Origin: Sulfurospirillum cavolei | GTDB taxonomy: Bacteria > Campylobacterota > Campylobacteria > Campylobacterales > Sulfurospirillaceae | Assembly: GCF_001548055.1 (NCBI RefSeq) | Contig: NZ_AP014724.1 | Coordinates: forward strand, 1,302,001 to 1,366,000 | Direction: 5' to 3' | Length of the DNA: 64,000 nucleotides | Shown: piece by piece, positions 18,300 to 27,387 of the stretch | Layout of the letters: every line of letters starts with the position of its first letter | Position numbering within the stretch: position 1 is the first letter of the stretch | Notes under the pieces: model-generated | What the model was told of the DNA's origin: nothing | The model's input: only the letters and a program-made list of their open reading frames with translations | Databases searched by the model: none | Position numbers and translations under genes: made by a program

Positions 18300-20431
18300 G
18301 CGATCTCGCTTGCCATGGATTTTAAGGTGACATAATCGGTCTTGCCTGTGCCCAAAAGTGGCAATGCTTCCACATGCACGATTTTGCGAGGCACGGCAAT
18401 TTCAGGGAAACCGTTGCTTTGAGCGTTTTTTTGCAAGGCTTCACGACTTAGGTTTTTATCGGTTGTAAAGAGTACGATCGCTTCGCCTCTTGCGACATCG
18501 GGAATGGATGAGCTGGCATGTAAAAAACCGTTCGATGTTAATGTCGCTAGTTTTTCGACCGATTCTAGAGAAATCATCTCTCCGGCGATCTTGGCAAAGC
18601 GTTTGACACGCCCTTTGATCTGCACAAACCCAGCCTCATCGATGCTCACGATGTCACCCGTGTTGTACCACCCCTCGCCTGCTTCGGACGTCGGCTTTTC
18701 CAAAACGCCCGGATTTTCAGCGCGCAAATAGCCACTCATGACATTCGCACCTTTTACATGTAAAATGCCGCCCTCCTCTATGCCAGGCACAGGAATGAGT
18801 TTATACTCGATGCCCGGTAAGATCTGTCCGACTGTTCCTTTTTTATACGCCATCGGTGTATTGACCGCGATGACAGGGGCTGTTTCGGTTGCACCGTACC
18901 CTTCAAAGATGCGCAAACCAAACTTCTCAAACCAAAGCTCGCGCACGTTTTCAGCGAGCTTTTCTGCCCCAGCGATGACGTAGCGCACACGGTAAAAATC
19001 GTACGGATGCGCATGGCGTGCGTAGTTGTGCAAAAACGTGCTCGTCCCTAACAAAATCGTGCAAGAGCGATCATACGCGATCTCAGGAATGACACGGTAA
19101 TGCAGTGGCGAAGGGTACATAAACAGGTGCATACCTCGAAAGATCGGAAGCAGTGAGCCTGCTGTAAGACCAAACGAGTGGAAAATCGGCAGGGCATTGA
19201 GCATTTTATCTTCCGTGGAAAAATCAACGATGGAGCTGATCTGAGCGATATTGGCAAGTAATGCTTCATGTGAGAGCACCACGCCTTTAGGTTTGCCTTC
19301 ACTGCCTGAGGTAAATAAAATGACTGCTGTCTCTTTTTCATCTTGAGAGCTTGTAACTAGGCGTGGAAAATGAATCACATAGAGCATCAGCCATAGTTTA
19401 TCAACCAAGCGCATGGATGCTTTGAGCTCTTCGAGGTAGACAATGCTCACACCTTTTAAGGCTTCTAATTTCGGAGCGAGTTTCGCTTGTTCCACAAAGG
19501 CTTGCGAGGTGACAATCGTTTTGATTTTTGCCGCGTCACACGCACTTTGCAAACCGTCCACGCCTGCTGTGAAATTGAGCATTGCAGGTATTCGTTTTAT
19601 ACCTGAAAGACCCAAAACAAGTGCCAACGAAGCAACCGCTGTCGGCATCAAAACGCCCACCGCTTCGTCTTTTTGAGTAATAGGGCTTAGGAGTCGTCCC
19701 AAACCTAGTGCCATTTTAAGAAGCTGCGCGTAGGTGTATTCGACTTGTTTGATGTCTTCAACAATCGCTTTGTTTTTGCCGTACGTTTCAATGGCATCCA
19801 AAAAAGTGCCGAAAAGATCATTGGCAGGACGTGCGTCAAACGAGCACTCTTGCATCAAACGTCGCATCGCTTCACCGGAGAGCAGACGTCTTTCATGCGA
19901 TGTTCCCTCGTGTGGAACAGTCAGTTTGGTTGGCGTGCAATAACGAAGCAAAATCTGTGGAAATAGTCTGTGTGGGTATGTCTTTGGCATGCGCGAAAGC
20001 TTACTAAATGTCGCCCCTTGAATGATGATCGGAACAACGGTTGCATTGGTTTTGACCGCCACGAAGGCACTACCTTCGTAAATCTTCATCAAACTGCCTG
20101 TCGTCGTAATGCGCCCTTCGGGAAAAATGACCACGGGACGTCCGCTCTCCACTAAGCGAATAATCGCCTTAATCGCCATCGGATTGGACGGATCGACGGT
20201 AAGATGATCGACGAGCATAAGAAAAAATCGTATAAAAGGATTGTTGGCGATTTGCGTATTGATGATAAACACGGGCGAAACGGGCAACATCGCGCCCAAA
20301 ATCAACCCATCTAAAAACGATTGGTGGTTGGCGATGATGAGCATCGGCTCATTTTTATTGGCTGTAAAATGCCCATGAACGCGTATTTTAAATAAAATAC
20401 GTAAAATTATACGTAAAATTGTTTTGATCAT
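18296..20431 (-). CDS. aas: bifunctional acyltransferase / acyl-ACP synthetase Aas
   Basis: A 711-residue two-domain enzyme. Residues 1 to about 200 form a PlsC-type acyltransferase (NHQSFLDG, VIFPEGRITTTG); from about 215 an AMP-forming acyl-activating domain follows, with VILFTSGSEGKPKGV, the EGYGATETAP segment and YNTGDIV. In E. coli, Aas activates a free fatty acid on bound ACP and uses it to re-acylate 2-acyl-lysophosphatidylethanolamine. Length is close to the E. coli protein (719). It starts 2 bases after arsR and overlaps lplT, so the three form an operon. Confidence 0.9.
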   Translation of the reverse strand: MIKTILRIILRILFKIRVHGHFTANKNEPMLIIANHQSFLDGLILGAMLPVSPVFIINTQIANNPFIRFFLMLVDHLTVDPSNPMAIKAIIRLVESGRPVVIFPEGRITTTGSLMKIYEGSAFVAVKTNATVVPIIIQGATFSKLSRMPKTYPHRLFPQILLRYCTPTKLTVPHEGTSHERRLLSGEAMRRLMQECSFDARPANDLFGTFLDAIETYGKNKAIVEDIKQVEYTYAQLLKMALGLGRLLSPITQKDEAVGVLMPTAVASLALVLGLSGIKRIPAMLNFTAGVDGLQSACDAAKIKTIVTSQAFVEQAKLAPKLEALKGVSIVYLEELKASMRLVDKLWLMLYVIHFPRLVTSSQDEKETAVILFTSGSEGKPKGVVLSHEALLANIAQISSIVDFSTEDKMLNALPIFHSFGLTAGSLLPIFRGMHLFMYPSPLHYRVIPEIAYDRSCTILLGTSTFLHNYARHAHPYDFYRVRYVIAGAEKLAENVRELWFEKFGLRIFEGYGATETAPVIAVNTPMAYKKGTVGQILPGIEYKLIPVPGIEEGGILHVKGANVMSGYLRAENPGVLEKPTSEAGEGWYNTGDIVSIDEAGFVQIKGRVKRFAKIAGEMISLESVEKLATLTSNGFLHASSSIPDVARGEAIVLFTTDKNLSREALQKNAQSNGFPEIAVPRKIVHVEALPLLGTGKTDYVTLKSMASEIA

Positions 20432-20433
20432 AT

Positions 20434-20742
20434 TTATTTCCCGTGTAGATAATCTAAAACGTTGTTAAAGGTTGCTTCCAAAAGCGGCTTATTGACCCAA
20501 AACCAAACCTCTTTGCCGATCTTCTCACTTAAAAGCACTTCGGCTTGATGGAGGATTTTGAGGTGGTGCGAAACAGTGGTGCGCGCCAAAGGAGAGACTT
20601 CAGCAATTTGCCCTGCATTGAGACGCTCTCCATCTTCAAAGAGTAAAAGAATTCTTTGGCGGTGCGCGTCACCTAAAGCCATAAAAATGGCAGACATCGG
20701 TTTCCATTCAAGCGGTAAATCTTTAGCATATTGTGTTTGCAT
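20434..20742 (-). CDS. ArsR-family regulator at the head of aas-lplT
   Basis: A 102-residue winged-helix repressor-type protein: MALGDAHRQRILLLFEDGE, then LARTTVSHHLKILHQAEVL as the recognition helix-turn-helix. No clear metal-binding cysteine cluster is present (no cysteine at all), so the ligand is probably not a thiol-bound metal. It lies 2 bases upstream of aas and may regulate it and perhaps the whole lipid block. It lies 100 bases past the end of the ynbD-like gene. Confidence 0.8.
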   Translation of the reverse strand: MQTQYAKDLPLEWKPMSAIFMALGDAHRQRILLLFEDGERLNAGQIAEVSPLARTTVSHHLKILHQAEVLLSEKIGKEVWFWVNKPLLEATFNNVLDYLHGK

Positions 20743-20842
20743 CTTATATTCCTAAATGTTTAAGTTTATAGACATAATAATCTTTTTTGTCTGAAAGTTT
20801 TCTTAGAAAATGGTGGGATTGGGCTTTACATGTAAAGCAAAC

Positions 20843-22168
20843 TCAACCCCTCTTCTGCTCTTCCAAGTACGTTGCATAAAGGCTTAGACTCACGTGCATA
20901 TATTTTGAAGCGACATATGCCGGTCGGATTTGGCGTAAACGTTCGTGTATCTGCTCTAATGAGTAACCTTGATACATAAGCCATGCACCAATTGCTAGAA
21001 TACTACGCGAAAGTCCTAAGGCACAATGTACGTAAACCCCCTCTTCTTTGTACTTTTCAATGAGTAAAACAACTTCATGAAGCACCTCGGTAGAGGGAAT
21101 GGTCAAATCCAAAAAAGCAAACCTCGTTTGCGAGACAACACTTTGACGGCATTGATGCTCTAGCGCTAAATTGACGATATGCTGAACCCCTACTTCTTTT
21201 AAGCGTGCGTACTCTTTCGTATCGGGATGACGCCCGACATAAACGCGCTCTTGTACCTGTGCAAAAAGAGGCAATGTTCGTTTGTACCATCGCCACGACA
21301 AATAAGTACCTATAAAATAAGGCGCAAAAAGAGCCCATTGCCACCACGATGCCTGTACGTTTTTGCCCGCAATCAGCTCATTAAAACCAAATGCATAGGC
21401 AAGGCTCACCAAAAGCAAGGAAACAAAAATCCAAAGTAAAAACAATGAGTGCGCATAAAAGGCTCCTACTAAAAAGACCAAAGCTCCACTGAGATAATAA
21501 AGCCCTACTTTTAAACTTCGCGGCGTCATAAAACGGTTTAAGAGTGGATTGCTTTTTTGAGAAGGAATCAACCCAATAGCGCACAAGCCCATTAAAAAAC
21601 CCGTAGGTAAGTCGATAAAATGGTGCTGATAAACAAAAAGCGTTGATAAGGCAATGAGCCAAAGCCAAAGAGCCACACCATACTTTACCAAACGGTTAAC
21701 GAAATGCTCTCGCATCGAAGCCCACAATACAACGGCAAAGCTAATATGTAAGGAAGGAAGTTGGTTGTAGGGTAAATCTGCCAGCAAAAGGTTGAATAAA
21801 AAACGGTATGAATCTGTTTGAGGCTTCGTAAAGGCACATTGCAACGGGAAAAATACAAAAATAAGAACAGAAGATACTACGATAAACAGAACCCGCAAAG
21901 AGAGAGTACGCAGTTCAAGCCTGGTTTGCGGGAGTAAAAAGGCAATACAAAACATCACGTCCGAGGACATATAAGGAATAATAAACGATGAAACAAAGGG
22001 GATTTGACGCTCCCATTCTCCATAAAAAGAGGAATGAGGAGCCGTCATATGCGCGTACTGATTGGCTGCGCCGTAAAGGATAAAAAAGAGCGCACCCATA
22101 AAGAGCGTCCACACAAAACGCTCTTTAAGTGTTGCGCAAGCCTCTAGTTTTGCATCAAACGCATACAT
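20843..22168 (-). CDS. PAP2 / dual-specificity phosphatase fusion, YnbD-like
   Basis: A 441-residue membrane enzyme. The N-terminal two thirds is a PAP2-type lipid phosphatase with several membrane segments and the motifs PSLH (138-141) and HHFIDLPTG (182-190). The C-terminal part (from about 300) is a dual-specificity phosphatase with the HCALGLSRS loop, catalytic Cys382 and Arg388. This is the architecture of E. coli YnbD. A dual-specificity phosphatase (PTPMT1) removes phosphate from phosphatidylglycerophosphate in mitochondria, so a lipid-phosphate substrate is reasonable but unproven. It starts 2 bases after the ynbC-like gene. Confidence 0.85.
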   Translation of the reverse strand: MYAFDAKLEACATLKERFVWTLFMGALFFILYGAANQYAHMTAPHSSFYGEWERQIPFVSSFIIPYMSSDVMFCIAFLLPQTRLELRTLSLRVLFIVVSSVLIFVFFPLQCAFTKPQTDSYRFLFNLLLADLPYNQLPSLHISFAVVLWASMREHFVNRLVKYGVALWLWLIALSTLFVYQHHFIDLPTGFLMGLCAIGLIPSQKSNPLLNRFMTPRSLKVGLYYLSGALVFLVGAFYAHSLFLLWIFVSLLLVSLAYAFGFNELIAGKNVQASWWQWALFAPYFIGTYLSWRWYKRTLPLFAQVQERVYVGRHPDTKEYARLKEVGVQHIVNLALEHQCRQSVVSQTRFAFLDLTIPSTEVLHEVVLLIEKYKEEGVYVHCALGLSRSILAIGAWLMYQGYSLEQIHERLRQIRPAYVASKYMHVSLSLYATYLEEQKRG

Positions 22169-22170
22169 GC

Positions 22171-23889
22171 TTAGGCATCTTTACATGTCAAGGTGGCAAC
22201 CGAAACGGTAAAGATACCCCAATCATCGATTTTCATAGAATTTTTCACAAATCCGCTCTGTGCAAAAAGGGTATCAAGTTCGTATTGGCTTCTGCGACGC
22301 ATAATCCACTGCTTTTGTTGATGATTACCTAAAACATAAGCAATTTGCTCAAGTTGTGGGTGCCATGGCTGACCTGTGTAAACCAAAAAAGAACCTTTTG
22401 GCATCATGGAAGTTACGCCGTCAATAGCGTTTTGAATGAGTGCATTATCTTCAAACAACTCAAACACGCCGGAGATAATGACAATATTGGGTTGATAAGA
22501 ACGGTTCTCATACGTTTGTTTATCAAAAGCATCTGCTTGTTCATAGCTTATATTTTTCAAGGAAAACTCTTTCGCTAACGCTCTTCCTTGCTCAATGTTT
22601 TGCTCCTGATAATCCCGCACCAAAACTTCAATATCCGGATACTCTCGTGCCAACTCGATCAAATAGCGAGCCGGACCTCCTGCAATATCTAAAATCCGTA
22701 CTTTTTCGCCTTGCGCACGTAAGTGCTCTATTTTTTCACGAATGGTGGCAATGGCATTGACTTTTCGTTGACGTATCCCTTTCCAGCCAATACTATTGAG
22801 ATAATTTTTATCAATTATTTTCCCCAATGCCCCTTGACCGTTTGGCGTGTTTTTATAAATATAATCCAGTGTCACACCCGAATCAAACCCATAACGAAGC
22901 CCTATGCTCATCCCTTCGCTTACCCTGCCAAAACGATGCAACATAAACCGCTGAAAGGCAAAAGAGCAATTTTGTAAAAACGGTATTTCTCCTTTGGCGA
23001 TGGTGTCTTTTTCGAGCTGCGTTATCTTAATTAAATGCTCTTTTAACGAAACTTTCGGTGCGGCAAACGCTTCACGCATAAAAGCTCCAATGGCATCAAG
23101 GGCTATTTGAGCATTTTGCTCATACAAAACCCCATGGTAAAATCCTTCTAATGCTACAAAGCGTTTCAACGGCGATGAAAGCTTGTCGTAAAAAATCTTT
23201 TGAACCGAGCTCTCCACCACGTAATCTGCCGTAGCGGAGAGAACCAGTGTGGGTGTCACTATCAAAGATGCATCCTCTACGACTCTTTGCGCGGTATCTA
23301 GAAGCGTTACCAACTGCTTTGCCGGAATATTCGGCGTGATAAGCGGGTCTGTGTTGTAACGCTTTTGCTCTTCAGCATTGTGCGTGAGAAACTTCGCTTT
23401 GACATAAGACGTGATATTAAGACCCTCTTTAAAATGAAGCATCAACGCCAAAGCAGGTTTTGCCAAAGGAACGTAAAGTTTGATTTTAAAAGCAGGTGCA
23501 ACCAATGCCATCCCCGCAATTTTAGGAGCAAAATCATGCACCCACGTCGAAGCAACAACACCTGCAACAGAGTTTGCAACTACAAAAATAGCTTCTTGCG
23601 TGATGTGCTCTTTTTCACACACAAATCGTACAAACGCATCCAAATCACGTACGAGATTCATAAACTCATACGTTGCACCTTCTTTGGTGTAACCATGCCC
23701 GCGATTGTCGTATGAAAAAATTTTGTAGCCCGCAAATATGGAAGAGCGCGCTATACTATCCAGTCTTTCAGAGTGTTCATGCCCGCGATGAAGCAGTAAA
23801 ACAACTTTGCCGTTGGCTTCTTGGGTCGGTTCCCATTCCCTGAAAAACAGTTCCGCTTTATCAAAACTTCTAAATGTTCCGGTCTTCAT
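22171..23889 (-). CDS. alpha/beta hydrolase - methyltransferase fusion, YnbC-like
   Basis: A 572-residue fusion. The first about 280 residues are a lysophospholipase-like alpha/beta hydrolase (LLLHRGHEHSERLD, SYDNRGHGYT, candidate nucleophile Ser107 in ANSVAG, which lacks the first Gly of GxSxG; YHGVLYE holds a candidate His). From about residue 330 a class I SAM-dependent methyltransferase follows, with the SAM loop ILDIAGGPARYLIEL. E. coli YnbC has the same two halves. Position between the acyltransferase and phosphatase genes suggests that it acts on a lipid or its head group (inference). Confidence 0.85.
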   Translation of the reverse strand: MKTGTFRSFDKAELFFREWEPTQEANGKVVLLLHRGHEHSERLDSIARSSIFAGYKIFSYDNRGHGYTKEGATYEFMNLVRDLDAFVRFVCEKEHITQEAIFVVANSVAGVVASTWVHDFAPKIAGMALVAPAFKIKLYVPLAKPALALMLHFKEGLNITSYVKAKFLTHNAEEQKRYNTDPLITPNIPAKQLVTLLDTAQRVVEDASLIVTPTLVLSATADYVVESSVQKIFYDKLSSPLKRFVALEGFYHGVLYEQNAQIALDAIGAFMREAFAAPKVSLKEHLIKITQLEKDTIAKGEIPFLQNCSFAFQRFMLHRFGRVSEGMSIGLRYGFDSGVTLDYIYKNTPNGQGALGKIIDKNYLNSIGWKGIRQRKVNAIATIREKIEHLRAQGEKVRILDIAGGPARYLIELAREYPDIEVLVRDYQEQNIEQGRALAKEFSLKNISYEQADAFDKQTYENRSYQPNIVIISGVFELFEDNALIQNAIDGVTSMMPKGSFLVYTGQPWHPQLEQIAYVLGNHQQKQWIMRRRSQYELDTLFAQSGFVKNSMKIDDWGIFTVSVATLTCKDA

Positions 23890-23911
23890 ACTTTATCCTT
23901 TTAAGACTTTT

Positions 23912-24550
23912 TTATACTTGGGTTAAATTGTTTTGATTCACATCTTCCAATGCTTTAATACGACTCTCCAAACGCTCCGTTAAAGCGTGTGTCGTATCGT
24001 CTTCAATAAACAGTGGTTTATCGATAAAAATATCTATAATAAAAGGAACTAAAAGAGCTTCGCCTTTGGGTAAAACTTTTCCGGCACCATGGATATAGAT
24101 GGGAATAATAGGCACGAAAGGAGCCATTTTCGCCAAATGTCCGATGCCGGATTTAAACTTTTCCATCTGCCCTGCTTCTCCGCGACTTCCTTCAGGAAAT
24201 ATAATCACGCTCTGCCCCTCTTCTAAAGCTTTTCGTACCGCTTCTAGGGGATGGGAATGCGTTTTAGCCACCGTGCGACTCAAAGCTATAATGCCGATAA
24301 CATGCGTTGAAAACCACTTAATCCACCGATTTTTCATAAAATAATCTGCCGCAGCAACGGGCCGTAAAGCTCTAATACGTCGCATCGGAAAAAGACTCAT
24401 CAGAACAAGCGTATCGATATGGCTGTTATGATTTGCAACAATGATGCACGGTATATCAAGCGGGAGATTTTCTCTGCCTCTTACATGTACGCCAAAAATA
24501 AACAACACAAGTGGACGCACGATAAACCCAAAAAAAAGCCATTTAAACAT
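23912..24550 (-). CDS. PlsC-like 1-acylglycerol-3-phosphate acyltransferase
   Basis: A 212-residue membrane-associated acyltransferase with the catalytic NHNSHIDTL motif and the FPEGSRGEAG motif, the acyl-acceptor binding site of the LPLAT family. An N-terminal hydrophobic segment anchors it. It sits between the cdsA-like and ynbC-like genes with gaps of 9 and 22 bases. This is an extra gene compared with the four-gene ynbABCD operon of E. coli. The predicted product, phosphatidate, is the substrate of the CdsA-like enzyme. Confidence 0.85.
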   Translation of the reverse strand: MFKWLFFGFIVRPLVLFIFGVHVRGRENLPLDIPCIIVANHNSHIDTLVLMSLFPMRRIRALRPVAAADYFMKNRWIKWFSTHVIGIIALSRTVAKTHSHPLEAVRKALEEGQSVIIFPEGSRGEAGQMEKFKSGIGHLAKMAPFVPIIPIYIHGAGKVLPKGEALLVPFIIDIFIDKPLFIEDDTTHALTERLESRIKALEDVNQNNLTQV

Positions 24551-24559
24551 ACGCTATCC

Positions 24560-25492
24560 TTAATAGTACAAATAATACGTATAGTGAAAAAATAGCGGTG
24601 CGGTGTACGTTAAACTATCGATGCGATCAAGTATGCCGCCATGCCCCGGTAAAAGATTGCCCGAATCTTTGACGCCGATGTCTCGTTTCACCATCGAAAT
24701 GACCACGTCACCGATAAAGCCGGCACTGCTGATAAGCATACCTGCAAAAAGTGCCTGTATCCACGTAAAAGGTGTTAAAAAAGAGAAAGCAACCCCTAAA
24801 AGGCTGAGTGTGAAAAATGCCCCTAAAAACCCTTCAACCGTTTTATTGGGACTCACTTTTGGGATGATTTTATGCTTTCCAAGCGTTTTACCCCAAAGAT
24901 ACTGCAAAATGTCATTCAGCTCGGTTAAAAGAACCACGTAGAGCACAAGCTCTTTTCCCCCGACATCATGACCGTTGAGTGTAGGTAAGGTCATCATATA
25001 AGCGATATGGCTTAAACCAAACACAAACATCATCAATCCCCATTGTACGCGACTTGTATGCTCCAAAAAACCTTTTGTATCGCCTATAAGCACTTGACGA
25101 AAAGGCAAAAGTAAAAAAAGATACACGGGTATCCAAATGATAAACATACCATACCACTGAATACCAGCAAACCAATACTGAATAACTATAGAAAGATACG
25201 CGTAAAAGATAATTCGCCTATCCGTTCTGCGCGTTGGAATCAGCGTGAAATACTCTTTCAATGCCAAATAGCTAATCAACGCAAAAAAGAACATCGCCAC
25301 AGTCGTATGCAACATTGCTCCAACCACAAAAGCGAGCACGATAATCCACCACGATTGAACGCGATCTTTAAGCTCGGTTGAAGTACGAAAGAATACCCGA
25401 ACAATGAGCGTTGCCAGTAAAAGCAACCCTAGAATAACACCGATGACTATCCCACTTTTACCGCTAAAAAGCATCGCTATAGAATCCATCAT
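24560..25492 (-). CDS. CdsA/YnbB-like phosphatidate cytidylyltransferase
   Basis: A 310-residue polytopic membrane protein with the CTP_transf_1 signature near its end (SAGFIGDVVISMVKRDIGVKDSG, then LPGHGGILDRIDS). It should make CDP-diacylglycerol from phosphatidate and CTP. ATG 25492 is chosen: AAAAGGG precedes it and it overlaps the upstream stop as ATGA. Its place within the ynb-type operon suggests a dedicated paralogue; a housekeeping cdsA is probably elsewhere. Confidence 0.88.
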   Translation of the reverse strand: MMDSIAMLFSGKSGIVIGVILGLLLLATLIVRVFFRTSTELKDRVQSWWIIVLAFVVGAMLHTTVAMFFFALISYLALKEYFTLIPTRRTDRRIIFYAYLSIVIQYWFAGIQWYGMFIIWIPVYLFLLLPFRQVLIGDTKGFLEHTSRVQWGLMMFVFGLSHIAYMMTLPTLNGHDVGGKELVLYVVLLTELNDILQYLWGKTLGKHKIIPKVSPNKTVEGFLGAFFTLSLLGVAFSFLTPFTWIQALFAGMLISSAGFIGDVVISMVKRDIGVKDSGNLLPGHGGILDRIDSLTYTAPLFFHYTYYLYY

Positions 25493-26091
25493 GCTAACCC
25501 TTTTTGACAACGTCTAAGCATGGTCCACGACGCTAAAATCGTAGCGATCATGAACACGCCGTTGACCCAAATGTGAGACGTCACGCCAAGTCCCAACACC
25601 AACGCCGTACTTCCTATCACAAAGGCTCTATCACTCTTGCCCATTGGGCCATCATACCGCCGCGTTTTTCCAATGACTGCTCCCAAGATACCTGCCGTTT
25701 CCGTCAAAATAGAGGCAATCACAAAAAGCGTCACCCACAAAGGTAAAACACCTTCTATCATGGCAAAAGGCAAGTAAAGTGCCGTATCGCTGAGCACATC
25801 GCCCATTTCATTAAGCATCGCACCGAGATCGCTTTTCATATCATGCTCTTTGGCTAACATCCCATCAATCGCATTCAGCGCCATCCGAACAAACAAAACT
25901 ATAGGAAGCATCCATAAGGTCCACAAAGCCCCTTTCGTCAGAGCAATCAGCCCACCCCAAACAACGCTAAGACCTAAAGCGGCTAAAGTAATTTGATTGG
26001 CAGTCATACCCTTGTTTGCAAGAATTCGCACAATAGGGCGAAGCACGCTTTGAAAAGCAGGTTTTAAATCATAAATCGTTGGCATCTTCAT
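25489..26091 (-). CDS. CDP-alcohol phosphatidyltransferase, YnbA-like, altered motif
   Basis: A 200-residue membrane enzyme of the CDP-alcohol phosphatidyltransferase family, which joins a CDP-lipid to an alcohol or alcohol phosphate. The family motif D-x2-DG-x2-AR-x8-G-x3-D-x3-D aligns without gaps at residues 73-98, but reads N73, D76, G77, A80, K81, G90, N94, D98: two of four metal/catalytic Asp positions are Asn and Arg is Lys. ATG 26091 follows AGGA; the longer TTG start is less likely. It is first in the operon with the CdsA-like gene (ATGA overlap). The alcohol substrate is unknown. Confidence 0.82.
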   Translation of the reverse strand: MKMPTIYDLKPAFQSVLRPIVRILANKGMTANQITLAALGLSVVWGGLIALTKGALWTLWMLPIVLFVRMALNAIDGMLAKEHDMKSDLGAMLNEMGDVLSDTALYLPFAMIEGVLPLWVTLFVIASILTETAGILGAVIGKTRRYDGPMGKSDRAFVIGSTALVLGLGVTSHIWVNGVFMIATILASWTMLRRCQKGLA

Positions 26092-26291
26092 TGTTATATT
26101 CCTACAGTTTAGTATCAAAAAGCAGATCCATATCCTTACATGTCAAAGTATTGATCTACCATTCTCTCTTTTGCGATCTTAATTTTTTACATGTCAAGGT
26201 TATAAACCATTTTATATTACGAAAATTTTAGCCTAAATTTCACACTTTTTACCTCCATAATATTTTTTTGTATCAACTGCTCGTCAAAAAA

Positions 26292-27278
26292 TTACGCTAC
26301 ATGTAAAATCTTCCGATAATTCGAATAAATAGGATGATTTGCAGGGAAATAGACCATCATCGCTTTAACGTAACGATCAAAGACATTTTTTTCCTGAGCG
26401 ATGCAAAGGCGTTTTAAAAGTGTTATATCGTAACTGTTCAGCATCGTTGTAAACGGTACGGGGTAGTCGCTTCCAAAGAGTAGTTTATGGTGTATGTCGC
26501 TTTGTGTGCTAAGATGGCGCAACGCTTTAGCGCGCACGGGCGTTAGCAAGGCTGAGACATCGGCGTAGAGGTTGTCGTGCGTTTTGAGCATCTCAAGCAG
26601 AGTGAAATAGTCATCGTTAAAGCGTTTAGGGTTGGACGAGAGTGCTTTAAAAATGTGGCGGGGCTCGTAAGAAAGTGCCATATGCGCGCAAATGACCTTG
26701 ACACCGACCTCTAAAGGTTGACGCACCATCTCGATGCTCTCGCAGGTTTTATACGAATGCACGCTGCTCTCGCTTCCCACATGAATGATCAACGGCAAAT
26801 CAAGCGCCGCAAGTTTTTCAAAATAAGGACGATACCGCGCTTCACGCGTATCCACACCCCAATAATTTTGCAAGAACTTTGCCCCTTTAAAACCTAAAGC
26901 GTGGTACTTTTCGATCAATTCCAACGCATCAGGTCGTTTAGGATTGATGGAGAAAAATGGGATAATCAGATCAGGATAGTGTGCGTACAACGTCGCCACA
27001 TCTTCATTGCTTGCACAGACGGTTTTGTCTTTATGAAGAACATTGCCCTCATCATCGACCTTTGCATCGACGCCAAAAAGCACGATTTTCTCGATGTGTT
27101 CTGAGGTTTTCACCGAATTCATGAGAGCATCGGTGTAGGCTTTGTACGGCTCTTTTGTAAGTGCTTTGGCGTCGATGCCGAAGCGTTTAGCAAAAAAGCG
27201 TAAAGCAACTTTGTCGTAAAAGCGGTTGAAAGAGACTTCACTGCTGAGTAGGTGAACATGTGTGTCGATGGTTTTCAT
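26292..27278 (-). CDS. amidohydrolase-superfamily protein (TIM barrel)
   Basis: A 328-residue protein of the Amidohydro_2 type. Metal-site motifs are recognisable: DTHVHLL at the N-terminus, LIIHVGSESS, VICAHMALS and LLFGSDYPVPF near the end. Such enzymes act as hydrolases or decarboxylases on small cyclic or carboxylic substrates; the substrate here cannot be read from sequence. It lies about 200 bases upstream of the ynb-type operon on the same strand, with TTACATGTCA elements between them, and is probably a separate transcription unit. Confidence 0.75.
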   Translation of the reverse strand: MKTIDTHVHLLSSEVSFNRFYDKVALRFFAKRFGIDAKALTKEPYKAYTDALMNSVKTSEHIEKIVLFGVDAKVDDEGNVLHKDKTVCASNEDVATLYAHYPDLIIPFFSINPKRPDALELIEKYHALGFKGAKFLQNYWGVDTREARYRPYFEKLAALDLPLIIHVGSESSVHSYKTCESIEMVRQPLEVGVKVICAHMALSYEPRHIFKALSSNPKRFNDDYFTLLEMLKTHDNLYADVSALLTPVRAKALRHLSTQSDIHHKLLFGSDYPVPFTTMLNSYDITLLKRLCIAQEKNVFDRYVKAMMVYFPANHPIYSNYRKILHVA

Positions 27279-27387
27279 TTCTATATTCCTAATATCTTAA
27301 ACATATTGGAATATTAATACCTCTTTGCTGAAAGTATTCTGAAAAATGAACCGACATATCGATGTGTTTGTATGATGAAATCTAAGA

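Noticed and set aside
17037-27278. Block judged foreign from base composition
   Set aside because: Codon use looks slightly different by eye from the flanking housekeeping DNA, but I could not compute it and the palindrome TTACATGTAA is present inside as well, so transfer is not claimed.
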